From contig JAGWBR010000015.1 of NCBI GenBank assembly GCA_021295785.1, positions 62,001-126,000 of the forward strand: DNA of 64,000 nucleotides, read 5' to 3'. The position numbers were made by a program, and so were the translations under genes. Below, piece after piece: positions 18,845-28,319 of this stretch. The stretch is from Gemmatimonadota bacterium. Lineage in GTDB: Bacteria > Gemmatimonadota > Gemmatimonadetes > Palauibacterales > Palauibacteraceae. The notes below the pieces were generated by a model, which saw nothing but the letters and a program-made list of their open reading frames with translations, was not told where the DNA came from and did no database searches. The stretch's first letter is position 1. Every line of letters begins with the position of its first letter.

Positions 18845-19840
18845 CTAGTTGATTCGATCGACTACGTAGTCAACCGCCTCCCGCAGGGCGTTGGCGTTTT
18901 CTCCGTGCGGAACCCCGTCCAGCATCTTGCGGGCCTTGTCGGCGTGTTCCCGCGCAACCTCGACTGCCTCTTCGACTCCGCCACTGTCCAACACCACCCT
19001 GGTAACTTCGGCCACGGCAGACCGTGACGGGTCCGGATCGGCGAACAAGGCCTCAACCCGGGAACGGTCCTCCGGTCCCATAATGTCCAGTGCGGCAATC
19101 AGGGGCAACGTCACTTTGTGTTCGCGCAGATCCTGACCGCGCGGTTTCCCGGTTATTTCCTCCGGGGCCAGGTAGTCAATCAGGTCGTCCACAACCTGGA
19201 ACGCCATACCGAGGTGTACCCCGAACTCGGCCATGGCCTCGCGGTACTCCGGCGCTCCCGTCATCGCTCCCAGTTCGCACGCGGCAGACATCAGCGACGC
19301 GGTTTTGAACTCGCACAGGCGGTCGTAGTCACGGCGCGTGAAATTGAGCCCGTCGTGCAGGACAAGCTGCCGCATTTCCCCGATCGTCATCTTGTTCGCC
19401 GCGGAGGCCAGGACCTCAATAATGTCCAGGCGACCAAGCGTGGCCGCTTCGATCACGGCCCGCGAATACAGATAGTCCCCGGCAATAATCGCCACCTGAT
19501 GCGACCACTGCGCGTTGACGGTTGGCCTGCCGCGCCGGCGCACTGAATGGTCGACGGCATCGTCGTGCACGAGCGTGGCCACGTGCAGCAACTCTACGAC
19601 GGAAGCAACGCGGGTGCCGTCGGAGGTCGGTCGGCCCGTTAGTCCGTCCGCGAGCAGCGCCAGGGTCGGCCGGAGCAGTTTGCCAGTCCGGGAGAGCAGG
19701 TAGCCCCCGACCTCGTCCAGGGAGTTGAACCCTGACACCGCGTAACCGCGAAGCTGGGCGTCAACCTCGGAAAGGCCCGGAAGCACCGGCCGGCGCACTT
19801 CGTCCAAGGTCGCGGCGGTTGCGGCGAGGAAACCAGGCAT
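18845..19840 (-). CDS. polyprenyl synthetase (trans-isoprenyl diphosphate synthase)
   Basis: GKLLRPTLALL, LVHDDAVDHSVRRRGRPTVNAQW, second Asp motif QVVDDLIDYLAPEEITGKPRGQDLREHKVTLPLI. Confidence 0.95.
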   Translation of the reverse strand: MPGFLAATAATLDEVRRPVLPGLSEVDAQLRGYAVSGFNSLDEVGGYLLSRTGKLLRPTLALLADGLTGRPTSDGTRVASVVELLHVATLVHDDAVDHSVRRRGRPTVNAQWSHQVAIIAGDYLYSRAVIEAATLGRLDIIEVLASAANKMTIGEMRQLVLHDGLNFTRRDYDRLCEFKTASLMSAACELGAMTGAPEYREAMAEFGVHLGMAFQVVDDLIDYLAPEEITGKPRGQDLREHKVTLPLIAALDIMGPEDRSRVEALFADPDPSRSAVAEVTRVVLDSGGVEEAVEVAREHADKARKMLDGVPHGENANALREAVDYVVDRIN

Positions 19841-19873
19841 CAGCTGCGATTCTTCAACGTCTGCTGGGGTTTA

Positions 19874-22780
19874 TCAACGTTCAAGCAGGTCCTCGGATGT
19901 CCGTTGGTCGTAGTCGAATTTCAAGTCGGGCGCGTCAGCCAACCGCACGCTCATCTGGAAGATGAAATTACCGTTGGGCGCGCGGGCGAATAGGAAGGAC
20001 GCGACCCAGCGGTGAAGATCGCGGTCCAGACTGAGCCGGTGCTCCCCGAATTCGGAGTCCGTCAAGTTATAGCTCGTACCCCACGTGAGGCCCCAACTGG
20101 GGCTGGGTTGCATCGACAGTACGGCATTGATCGACTGGCGCCCCCGGGAGTCCGCGGTGTCGGTGCCCCGGGTTTTCTGCAGCGAATAGGTCAGCGAAAG
20201 GGTCCACGGGCCGCCGTTGCGAAGCCCCGGGTCAAACGGGTCCGGGTTCTCGTTGAAGCTCTGCAAGCGGTACCGGGAGCTGCCGAGGTTATTGAGGCGC
20301 TGCCGTGAGCCCTGCGCCCCCGCCCCACCCCCGCTGCCGAGGCCCATGATGCCCCCAAGGCCGGTCGCCGAGCTGAAGGTGAAGCTCCCGGTTACGGCGG
20401 AAAGAAACGGCGAGAGCGTTCTCTCTTCCCCGCTCCCTTCGAACAAATCGAACGACATGTTGAACGACAGCCCGCGCAGGAGATCGCTGTTGATGCGGTG
20501 GCTCCAGTTGTCGGTGATCAGGGCGGGCTGGTTCTCCCGAGAGAAATCAAACTGCAGGGCGCTGGAGTTGATTCCCAGCAGCACCACGTTTCTTCGCTCC
20601 TGAGCCCTGCGCGGCGGCCCCTGCAGACCCCCGTATCTCCCTGACAGCGAACCCGGCCCGGCCAGCGGATCGCCGGGCAGGCCCGTCGAGTCAGCAATCA
20701 CCGTGTCACCCGCCGCGGCCAGCGAATCCGCTGTCGCCAGAGCGCTGTCTGCCTCAGCGGCGACGGGGTCCACCACCGGACCCGCTCCGGGGTCCGCGCC
20801 CGCTCCCATTGAATCGACCGCAGCGGAATCCACACCCGCTGCCGCCGAATCCAGCGCCGCTCCGGGAGGAGGTCGCGGGCCTCTCCTCTGGGCGCGGATC
20901 CACGGGTTGTCGAGCATGGCGGTGGAGTCCGCGATGGCGAGGGAATCCAGGCCGGGCATTCGACCCTGGAGCAGAGCTTCCGCCTCGCCATCCAGTTCGA
21001 TGTCTTCCCGGAGTTTGGCCTCGAACGTCTGGTTGATGGTGAGGCTCAGCCGGTTCTGCACCCCCGAACTTCCACCGGGGAAACCGGGAATCGCCAGCAG
21101 CGAATCCGGTATCTCGACCGCCGGCGAATAGTCGAACCCAAAGCGAGGCGAAACCTTGTGCCGGATTCGGGCGAACGGCCCGACCCCCGGGAAAAACCCG
21201 TAGAGGTCGGTCGCGAGTTGGGCTCCGAACCGCATCCGGGCCGGCACGTTGACGTATTCGCCCTCGGTGTCATCATTCTTGAACATCTCGGCGTCCCAGC
21301 TGATGGTCGGGCGAAGGGTGGTGCTCCCAATCAGGTCGACCTGGTAGTCCAGCGAGCCACCGTAATCGACGCTGGAGTCCTCTTTGTCCAGCGGACCGTC
21401 CGGATCGGGCTCAAAAAAAGTGACCAACCGCCGGTTGTAGGATGTCCGCGCGCTCACGCCAAAAGACCCCAGCCGGATGCCGGTGCTGGCCGATGCCCTG
21501 TCTGAGAGGTTGTCGTTCCCTTCTTCGCGGCTTTGTGTAAGTCGCTGCCCCTGGAACGAACCGCTCACGACGATGTTGTTATAGAACCGGGACCGGTTGG
21601 ACGGTGCCCTGAGCAAAGTCAGCGGCGTAAAGGTCATTCCCAGATTCGGCAGCGTGAGATTGACCTGCCCCGCCTGTGCGCCAAGATCCTGCCGCCGGCT
21701 GGCGCTGATGTTCATGGACGCGAACGGAAACCGGTGCTGGAAACCCAAATCGGATGAAACACGCTGCGTCTGCAGGGTCGGATTGAAGCTCTGACGCTCG
21801 TAGACCTTGGTGTTGGAGATGATGTTGGCGTTGGCCCGCAGCGTGGTCTGCGGGGAAAGCGATTGGTTGTGCCGGGCCTGGATCTGGAGGGTTTTCTGCT
21901 CACCGTAACTCTGGTTGACGCTCACCGCCCCCTGGAGGTGGTTCTTGACCACGTCGTAGCGGAAACTGCTGTTGATCCGGGTGAACTCACCGCTGTACCA
22001 GTCGAGCGTGGCCTGCGCGTCGGCGTAGTCGTTGATCGCCACGTAATAGCCCACGTCTGTTACGCTACGCCGCTGGTTGCCGGACGTGGAGACTATGTCG
22101 TTGATCCCGAACCTGGGCGGCAGAAAACCGCTGCGTCGGTCGTCCCTCGTGTCTTGGGCGAAGAACGGCAACCAAAGCACCGGCACTCCGTGCACATAAA
22201 GGGCGACCGGCCACGCCATCAACAGGTTACCCCAGACCTTGGCGGTGCCGATCCGGAACCAATAGTGGAGATCGTCTTCGATATCGCACGAGGTGAACGA
22301 ACCAACCTCAACGAAGGTCGACCCGTCTTCGCGAACGGTGACATGCCCCTGCGAGAACCAGTCGGTTCCCCGGTCGGCAAAAGCGGAGCGCGCCGAGGCG
22401 GCCGAGCCCCGCATCAACTCCATGTCGTAGACCACCGTCGAGTCCGTGGTAACTTCCTGCCGGTCCGCTATCAGACGGCTCCGGCCGGAGGCTACGGCGA
22501 GATCTTCGGCGAACCAAAGAGACAGGGTGTCGGAATTGATGCTGGCGTTGTCGTAGCTGGCTTCGGCCTCCCTTACCAACACCGCGGTCTCCTCCCGCAG
22601 ATCGAGCTTCACCTCCTGCGCGGCAAACTGCACCGCGTCGAGCCCCTCCAGTCCGGCCAGGCGCGACATGGTCTGGTCCATCGCGGGGAACGGCGGGCCT
22701 TCCTGGGTTCCCTCCGGCGATGCCTGCCCCCCGAGCAGCATCCTCATCGCCAACCACAACCCGACGCCGATACTACCCAA
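19874..22780 (-). CDS. LptD-like LPS assembly outer-membrane protein
   Basis: OstA/LptA-like N-terminal repeats, GSFTSCDIEDDLHYWFRIGTAKVW, PVLWLPFFAQDTRDDRRSGFLPPRFG, then long beta-barrel repeats. TTG start. Confidence 0.75.
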   Translation of the reverse strand: MGSIGVGLWLAMRMLLGGQASPEGTQEGPPFPAMDQTMSRLAGLEGLDAVQFAAQEVKLDLREETAVLVREAEASYDNASINSDTLSLWFAEDLAVASGRSRLIADRQEVTTDSTVVYDMELMRGSAASARSAFADRGTDWFSQGHVTVREDGSTFVEVGSFTSCDIEDDLHYWFRIGTAKVWGNLLMAWPVALYVHGVPVLWLPFFAQDTRDDRRSGFLPPRFGINDIVSTSGNQRRSVTDVGYYVAINDYADAQATLDWYSGEFTRINSSFRYDVVKNHLQGAVSVNQSYGEQKTLQIQARHNQSLSPQTTLRANANIISNTKVYERQSFNPTLQTQRVSSDLGFQHRFPFASMNISASRRQDLGAQAGQVNLTLPNLGMTFTPLTLLRAPSNRSRFYNNIVVSGSFQGQRLTQSREEGNDNLSDRASASTGIRLGSFGVSARTSYNRRLVTFFEPDPDGPLDKEDSSVDYGGSLDYQVDLIGSTTLRPTISWDAEMFKNDDTEGEYVNVPARMRFGAQLATDLYGFFPGVGPFARIRHKVSPRFGFDYSPAVEIPDSLLAIPGFPGGSSGVQNRLSLTINQTFEAKLREDIELDGEAEALLQGRMPGLDSLAIADSTAMLDNPWIRAQRRGPRPPPGAALDSAAAGVDSAAVDSMGAGADPGAGPVVDPVAAEADSALATADSLAAAGDTVIADSTGLPGDPLAGPGSLSGRYGGLQGPPRRAQERRNVVLLGINSSALQFDFSRENQPALITDNWSHRINSDLLRGLSFNMSFDLFEGSGEERTLSPFLSAVTGSFTFSSATGLGGIMGLGSGGGAGAQGSRQRLNNLGSSRYRLQSFNENPDPFDPGLRNGGPWTLSLTYSLQKTRGTDTADSRGRQSINAVLSMQPSPSWGLTWGTSYNLTDSEFGEHRLSLDRDLHRWVASFLFARAPNGNFIFQMSVRLADAPDLKFDYDQRTSEDLLER

Positions 22781-22783
22781 TCG

Positions 22784-23560
22784 TCAGCCTGCCCCGGATT
22801 CTGCGTCCGGATTGCCGCTCCTGCGCCGCACCAACCCCTTGCAGACCAAGACGGAAATCTCGTAAAGGACCATCATCGGGACCATCATTGCCAGCATTGT
22901 GTAGGCGTCTGCCGGCGTCAGCATGGCCGAAACAATCGCCATCCCGACAATTGCGTGCCGGCGGTACTTGCTGAGGGTTTCCGGAGTGACGACGCCCAGC
23001 AGTGTAAGGAACACGATCACCAGCGGGAGCTCGAAGATGAGCCCAAACGCCAGGGTTAACCGGGTGGCGAAATCCAGGTATTCGCCGGCCACCGGCAGAT
23101 ACCCCATTCGGTCGGGGTGGATGTCGACCAGAATCTCCAGCCCGAGCGGCAGCACGACGAAGTATGCCATGGCCACACCGGACAGGAACAAAATCGTTCC
23201 CGCCATGACCGACGGTACAGCGAATTTCCGTTCGTTCTCGTGGAGAGCCGGTGCCAAGAAGAGCCACGCCTGCCAGCCGACAAAGGGCGAAGCAAGAATT
23301 ATTCCCGCGATGAAACCGAGCTTGAGGCTGAACAGAAAGCCTCCCGCCGGGTTCAGGAATACGAGCTCCTGAGCGCCTTCGAACCCGGGCGCGGCCTCGG
23401 AGTTCAGCTCCTGCAGCACGCCGAGAAGCGGCCGGCCGATCACGCCGATCAGATCGAAATACCACACGCCGACCAGACCGACCGCCATGCCTATGAGGAG
23501 AATCACCAGGCATTTTATGAGGCGGCTGCGCAGCTCCTCGAGGTGGTCGAGGAACGGCAT
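22784..23560 (-). CDS. tatC: Sec-independent protein translocase TatC
   Basis: MPFLDHLEELRSRLIKCL; FGLIFELPLVIVFLTLLGVVTPETLSKYRRHAIVGMAIVSAMLTPAD. Confidence 0.97.
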   Translation of the reverse strand: MPFLDHLEELRSRLIKCLVILLIGMAVGLVGVWYFDLIGVIGRPLLGVLQELNSEAAPGFEGAQELVFLNPAGGFLFSLKLGFIAGIILASPFVGWQAWLFLAPALHENERKFAVPSVMAGTILFLSGVAMAYFVVLPLGLEILVDIHPDRMGYLPVAGEYLDFATRLTLAFGLIFELPLVIVFLTLLGVVTPETLSKYRRHAIVGMAIVSAMLTPADAYTMLAMMVPMMVLYEISVLVCKGLVRRRSGNPDAESGAG

Positions 23561-23589
23561 TTCCTTGGCGTCGGGCGTTGCCAGGTGGT

Positions 23590-24453
23590 TCAGCCTCCCA
23601 GCCGCGCTCTTTCCTCGCGAGCCAGCGGCGCTTCCACGCTGTCGGGGTACTTGGTCTCGACCTGTTCCAGAAGCCGCCGCGCGATGGCGGTGTTGCCGCG
23701 TTCGGCCTCAAGCCTGGCCCGTCTGAAAAGGGCCGACGGAGCCCTGCCCGATTCCGGGTAGAGCTCGGCTACGCGCTGGTAGGATGCGAGTGCGTTCCCG
23801 ATGTCGTCCAGGTCCTCGTAGACCCGTCCCAAGAAAAACTGGGCGTCGGGTGCGAGAGGGTGGTCGGGATCCTCGGCCAGGAAGTTGCGGAACGACTCGC
23901 GGGCGGCTTGCACGTTGCCGCGGTTGAACTGGTCAAGGGCCATTCCGTACAACTGGGTCGCTACCGCCTCGCTCATCGCCGACGACCCGCGGCCGGCTGC
24001 GCTGGCAGGTCCCCCTCCGGGGCCCGCCGGGTCAGCGCCCGACACGTTCGGGATGCCCGGTTGCACTCCCATTGGCGGAGCCTGCGCGGCCAAATCAGCC
24101 ATCTCGTCCAGTATCTGCTGGAGGAGCAGGTTGTTCTGGTTGGATACTTCCAAGAGCTCGTTGAAGAGCCGTTCGAGACTGCGGATGCGCCGCTCCAGCT
24201 CGCCCAGCATGGTGGTCTGGAGCCGGCTATCGGCCGCTTCCAGCGAATCAAGGCCTCCGAGCAGCCCGGACATGATGGCACGCTGGCCTTCTTGGAGCGC
24301 CGCCACGTCCCGCCGCACCGAGCTTCCCATGACCTCGACATCGGCCTTGGTCGCGAAACAGCCCGCCAGGGGGAAGAGTGCCGCGACGAGCCCCAGTCGG
24401 GCAATCACGGCCGCGGTGCGGGCCGTGCCGCAGTCTCGAACGGTAATCGTCAT
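23590..24453 (-). CDS. CpoB/YbgF-type Tol-Pal system TPR protein
   Basis: Lipoprotein-like signal (FPLAGCFATKADVEVM), coiled coil, TPRs (LYGMALDQFNRGNVQAARESFRNFLAEDPDHPLAPDAQFFLG). Start at ATG overlapping pal stop (ATGA). Confidence 0.88.
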   Translation of the reverse strand: MTITVRDCGTARTAAVIARLGLVAALFPLAGCFATKADVEVMGSSVRRDVAALQEGQRAIMSGLLGGLDSLEAADSRLQTTMLGELERRIRSLERLFNELLEVSNQNNLLLQQILDEMADLAAQAPPMGVQPGIPNVSGADPAGPGGGPASAAGRGSSAMSEAVATQLYGMALDQFNRGNVQAARESFRNFLAEDPDHPLAPDAQFFLGRVYEDLDDIGNALASYQRVAELYPESGRAPSALFRRARLEAERGNTAIARRLLEQVETKYPDSVEAPLAREERARLGG

Positions 24454-25103
24454 CGGAGACCGCCGGCCGTGACGACAAATTCGCTGCGCCGGTTCTGTGC
24501 CCACGCCGACTCATTCCGGCCCATGGCCAGTGGGCGCTCTTCGCCGAACGTCACCACCCGGAGCCTGGCACCATCAATCCCCAGCGATCCCAGGTAGTCG
24601 GCCGCGGCCTGTGCACGGCGGAGCCCCAGCGCCTGGTTGTATTCGAGCGAGCCGCGCTCGTCACAGTGCCCCTCGACGGTCAGCATGACGGCCTGGTGCT
24701 GGTTCATCACGTCGGCCTTGGCGGCGAGAATCCCCGCGGCCTCGTCGGTGATCTCGGAAAGGTTGAAACCGAAGTAGATTCGCGCCGTCAGCGTCTGCAT
24801 CGCCATGGCCCTCTCCAGTTGGGCGGGCGCACCGTCGGCACACGTGGTCCCGGGGTAGCTGGCGAGCACTTCTTCGAGGCGTTGGCGGGCGAGCGTGTAG
24901 TCTCCGGCTTGCATGGCCTGCGCGGCCTGGGCGCACAAATCGGCAGCCATCGCCTCAAGGCGGGCCGAGCCGTCGTCTACTGGTGCAGGTGCCGGCTCTT
25001 CGACGGGCGGGGGAAACTCGAAGACCTCTGGTTCCGGGTTCCCGCCGCAAGACACCACGGCCAGTCCAATTGCGAGGGTGAAGACGCTGTGCATACGGTT
25101 CAT
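24450..25103 (-). CDS. pal: peptidoglycan-associated lipoprotein
   Basis: Lipobox VVSCGG; OmpA-like C-terminus VEGHCDERGSLEYNQALGLRRAQAAADYLGSLG; GGAG ribosome-binding site 5' of ATG at 25103. Confidence 0.93.
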   Translation of the reverse strand: MNRMHSVFTLAIGLAVVSCGGNPEPEVFEFPPPVEEPAPAPVDDGSARLEAMAADLCAQAAQAMQAGDYTLARQRLEEVLASYPGTTCADGAPAQLERAMAMQTLTARIYFGFNLSEITDEAAGILAAKADVMNQHQAVMLTVEGHCDERGSLEYNQALGLRRAQAAADYLGSLGIDGARLRVVTFGEERPLAMGRNESAWAQNRRSEFVVTAGGLR

Positions 25104-25183
25104 ACTCGGGCTCCTTTTAGCCAAACTGGGCATGGATCGTCCGTTCTTGGTTTACCGGTGCCAAATTAACCGGATCGCCATCT

Positions 25184-26476
25184 TCAGCGCACCGGAGTTG
25201 ACCAGTCGGCCAATTCGTCGATGAACCCCGAGGTCAGGATCCGGGAGCGCCCGGTCACCGTGTCGGCAATCCACATTGAGTTGCCCCTGGAATCCGCGAC
25301 CGAAAAGACCAGGTGACGGCTGTCAGGGGCCCAACTGGGCATTTCGCTGTCGCCGCGAGATGTGATTTGACGCCGGTCCGTGCCGTCGGGGTTGACCGTG
25401 TGGATTCTCCACTGCCCCGCCACCAATGCCGAATATGCGATCCTCCTACCGTCGGGCGACCAGTCCGGTGTGGCGGCGTTGCTGCGTTCCCCCCGCACGT
25501 ACACGCTTATTCTTCTGGCCGGCGCGCGGCCCACTTCCCGCACATAGATCTGGGGCTGGCCGGCCGGATCGGAGACGTAAGCCATCTGCCTCCCGTCCGG
25601 CGAGAACGTAGGGTTAAGCGCGTCGGCTCCCGTATCAGACAGGACCGCACCTCGCTCGGTTACAATCGACGTGCGCCCGGAGCGGCCCCAAGCCCATACC
25701 AGTTCTCCGCCAGGGGTGTATTCGGGTGTGAGCAACAACTGCCCCGAAGCAATTTCCTCGCGGCGGCCGGTCAAGAGGTTCACTTCGTGGAGACCGTAGG
25801 TCGCATCCACGCTCCGAGAGGTGTACGCAATCCGTGCTCCATCCGGCGAAAACGAAGGCGAGTAGACCGCATCGGCCGAGCCCGTTTCAACCCTGGTCAG
25901 GTTCTCGCCGTCGCTGTCCACGATCCACAGCGAGGACCGGCCATCGGACGATCTGCGGCGGAAGGCGATTCTGGTCGCCGCCATCCCCTGCTGGCCGCCG
26001 GTCGCCCAGCTCACGATCCGGTCGGACACGCGGTGGACGGCCATCCTGAAGGTCGGCGAAGCGGGTGAGGGGAGGCTGAAAGCCTGCACATTGGTCATGG
26101 TACCGTACACAACATCGTGCAGTCCGACGCGCAGAACGGGACGCGTGGCCGTACCGGTGAGATCCGCGGCCACGAGGTAGACCACGTCGGCCTCGTTCCA
26201 AAGCGCGTAGTTCGGCGGGTCAGAGACCCGTTCCAACAGCGGGGGCGTGATCCGAAAGCGGTCCGAGTAATCCAGATCCCGCTCCAGGATCAGGCGCACC
26301 TCGCGGGCAGCCACTTCCAGGTCGCTCGGAGCTCCCACCGGTGCCACGCTCAGGGCAGGTGCCCGGCCCGGTTCGTAGGTAATCCCCAGTCGCACGCTGC
26401 CATCGTCTGACGGCTCCTGCGCGATCACTCCACCGGGAGCAAGGCCCGCAAGCACCGCAACCAGAGCGGCTGGCAC
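25184..26476 (-). CDS. tolB: Tol-Pal system beta-propeller TolB; true start probably upstream (CTG at 26536)
   Basis: Repeated SFSPDGARIAYTS, TFSPDGRQMAYVSD, DWSPDGRRIAYSA motifs. Confidence 0.9.
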   Translation of the reverse strand: MPAALVAVLAGLAPGGVIAQEPSDDGSVRLGITYEPGRAPALSVAPVGAPSDLEVAAREVRLILERDLDYSDRFRITPPLLERVSDPPNYALWNEADVVYLVAADLTGTATRPVLRVGLHDVVYGTMTNVQAFSLPSPASPTFRMAVHRVSDRIVSWATGGQQGMAATRIAFRRRSSDGRSSLWIVDSDGENLTRVETGSADAVYSPSFSPDGARIAYTSRSVDATYGLHEVNLLTGRREEIASGQLLLTPEYTPGGELVWAWGRSGRTSIVTERGAVLSDTGADALNPTFSPDGRQMAYVSDPAGQPQIYVREVGRAPARRISVYVRGERSNAATPDWSPDGRRIAYSALVAGQWRIHTVNPDGTDRRQITSRGDSEMPSWAPDSRHLVFSVADSRGNSMWIADTVTGRSRILTSGFIDELADWSTPVR

Positions 26477-26532
26477 TGCCGAACGGCCGGCCTGACCCGC
26501 GCGGCGAAGCCCGGGCGTACGGACGCGGTGAT

Positions 26533-27196
26533 TCAGGACCGCTCGGCTCCCACCGGCTCAAAGTCGAACGTAATCCGCATGATATCCCCCGGGAACAGCT
26601 CGGGCAGCGGCCCGAACGCCCCGGCACGGCCAGCCGATTCCACGGCCGCTACCACGGACGTATCGAAGAACGGATTGCCGGATCTCACGGTGACCTCGAT
26701 ATCAGAGACGGAACCGTCCCTGTGAATGCGGAAAACAACTTGCGCATGCTCTTCCCGCGTGCCCCCCGGCTGCCGCCAGTAACGGTGAACCTGACGGACA
26801 ATGTTCTGGTAGTACTCCGGAAAGGAGCTGGGGGCACCTTCGATCTCCACGTCGACCGCCTCTTCCCCCACTTCTTCGGTTCTCGCCGGTTCCGCATCGG
26901 GCTCGGGCTCCACCTCGATCACTTCTTCTTCTTCGATCTTGGGTGTCTCGACCTGCGGAACCGGCTCGGGCGTGGGGGTCTTCGGCTACTTCGGGTACGG
27001 CTGACTCTTCCCTGATCGGTGCATCTTCGGGGGCCGCAGCCACCAGACGCACTCGCACGGTCTGGGGCACCGCCGGAGCCGACGGGGCCAGGCTCGCGAA
27101 GAGAGCCGCGGCGGCCACGGCACCGTGCCCGGCCAAGGAGCCGAAGAACGCACGCCGGCCCGTTCGCCGGTTCCTCCGCCCGGCGGCGGAAGTCAC
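26533..27196 (-). pseudogene. TonB/TolA-type energy transducer, apparently frameshifted (N-terminal part 27196 to ~26976, C-terminal part to 26533)
   Basis: Frame A gives TM anchor RRAFFGSLAGHGAVAAAALFASLAP; frame B gives PTPEPVPQVETPKIEEEEVIEVEPEPDAEP and TonB C-terminal domain YYQNIVRQVHRYWRQPGG...VVFRIHRDGSVSDIEVTVRSGNPFFDTSVVAAV. Frames join by +1 at C5 (26974-26978). Confidence 0.85.
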
Positions 27197-27603
27197 GACG
27201 GCGGCGGCGTGGTGACGATGTTCACGTTGGCTCCGGCTTCCTGCACTATCCCCATGACCTGCACAAAGAGCTCCGCCCGGATGTTGGCGTCGGCCCTGAT
27301 AAACACGTCCTGGGTCTCCCGGGCGGTAAGAATCCGCCCAAGAGACCCTTCCAGTTCGTCCCGCGTCACCGCGGCTTCCTCCAGGTAGATCTGGCCATCG
27401 GAGTCAATGGAGATCACCACCGCTTCGGAGGTGGTCAATGGCCCCGACACCGCCTCGGGCACTTCCACCTCGATCCCCCCCTGCAGAATCGGGGCGGTGA
27501 TCATGAAGATGATGAGCAGGGTGAAGGCCACGTCCACCAGGCTGGTGACACTGATCTCGGCCGGAGCACCGTGGTCGGCCGAATGGGCAAAGCGGCGCTT
27601 CAC
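27193..27603 (-). CDS. ExbD/TolR biopolymer transporter
   Basis: EISVTSLVDVAFTLLIIFMITAPILQGGIEVEVPEA; GTG start overlapping the upstream stop (GTGA). Confidence 0.93.
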   Translation of the reverse strand: MKRRFAHSADHGAPAEISVTSLVDVAFTLLIIFMITAPILQGGIEVEVPEAVSGPLTTSEAVVISIDSDGQIYLEEAAVTRDELEGSLGRILTARETQDVFIRADANIRAELFVQVMGIVQEAGANVNIVTTPPPS

Positions 27604-28319
27604 AGGCGTCCTTCGCGCGCCAGGGTGCCGACGAACTCGCTGGCAAAACCCTCCAGCTCGCCCACGAACAACTTGAGGCGTGCTGCATAGGAGTTGTAGG
27701 CGATCACCGCGGGGATCGCCACCGCCAGGCCCGCCACCGTAGTTGCGAGTGCGCCGGCGATTCCGGGTGCCACCGCTGCGATGTTGGCCGAGCCCTGGGC
27801 GGTTATGCCGATGAACGAGTTCATGATTCCGACCACGGTCCCCATCAGGCCCAGCAAGGGACTGACCGAACCGATCACCGCCAGCCACTGGAGCCCCTGC
27901 GACAGTTCGTCGCGTTCCTGCGAGAGATTCTTCTCAAGGACCAGCCACAGAGCGTCCAACTGGGTGGGCGAGAGTCCCCGCCTTGGTTTTTCTTCGTCGA
28001 AAGCACCCGGGCGGAGTTCCTGGTAAAAGAGCATCCCTTCCCTGAACAGGCGCGCACAGGGCGAATCGGAAAGAGCGCGCAGGGCGCTTCTGGCCTCGGT
28101 CAGGTCCCGCGCCTGCTCCATGGCGAACACAAAACTGTCTGCCTCGGAGTCCACGTTCCTGAAGGTCTGGAACTTCCAGATGATCAACGCCCAGGAAACC
28201 AAGGAAAAAATGACCAGTACACCCAGAATGATCTTGGTCAGCAACGTCTGGTCCAGGATCATGTCCAGGGGCGAGTCGATTACAGCTTCTTGGATGACGG
28301 AAAGCAGTACAACGATCAA
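27600..28319 (-). CDS. MotA/TolQ/ExbB proton channel protein
   Basis: LQWLAVIGSVSPLLGLMGTVVGIMNSF, GSANIAAVAPGIAGALATTVAGLAVAIPAVIAYN; TTG start overlapping the epimerase stop (TTGA), GGGAG upstream. Confidence 0.92.
   Translation of the reverse strand: MIVVLLSVIQEAVIDSPLDMILDQTLLTKIILGVLVIFSLVSWALIIWKFQTFRNVDSEADSFVFAMEQARDLTEARSALRALSDSPCARLFREGMLFYQELRPGAFDEEKPRRGLSPTQLDALWLVLEKNLSQERDELSQGLQWLAVIGSVSPLLGLMGTVVGIMNSFIGITAQGSANIAAVAPGIAGALATTVAGLAVAIPAVIAYNSYAARLKLFVGELEGFASEFVGTLAREGRL

Noticed and set aside
21863-23059. 398-aa plus-strand ORF
   Set aside because: Shadow of the LptD-like gene and tatC.
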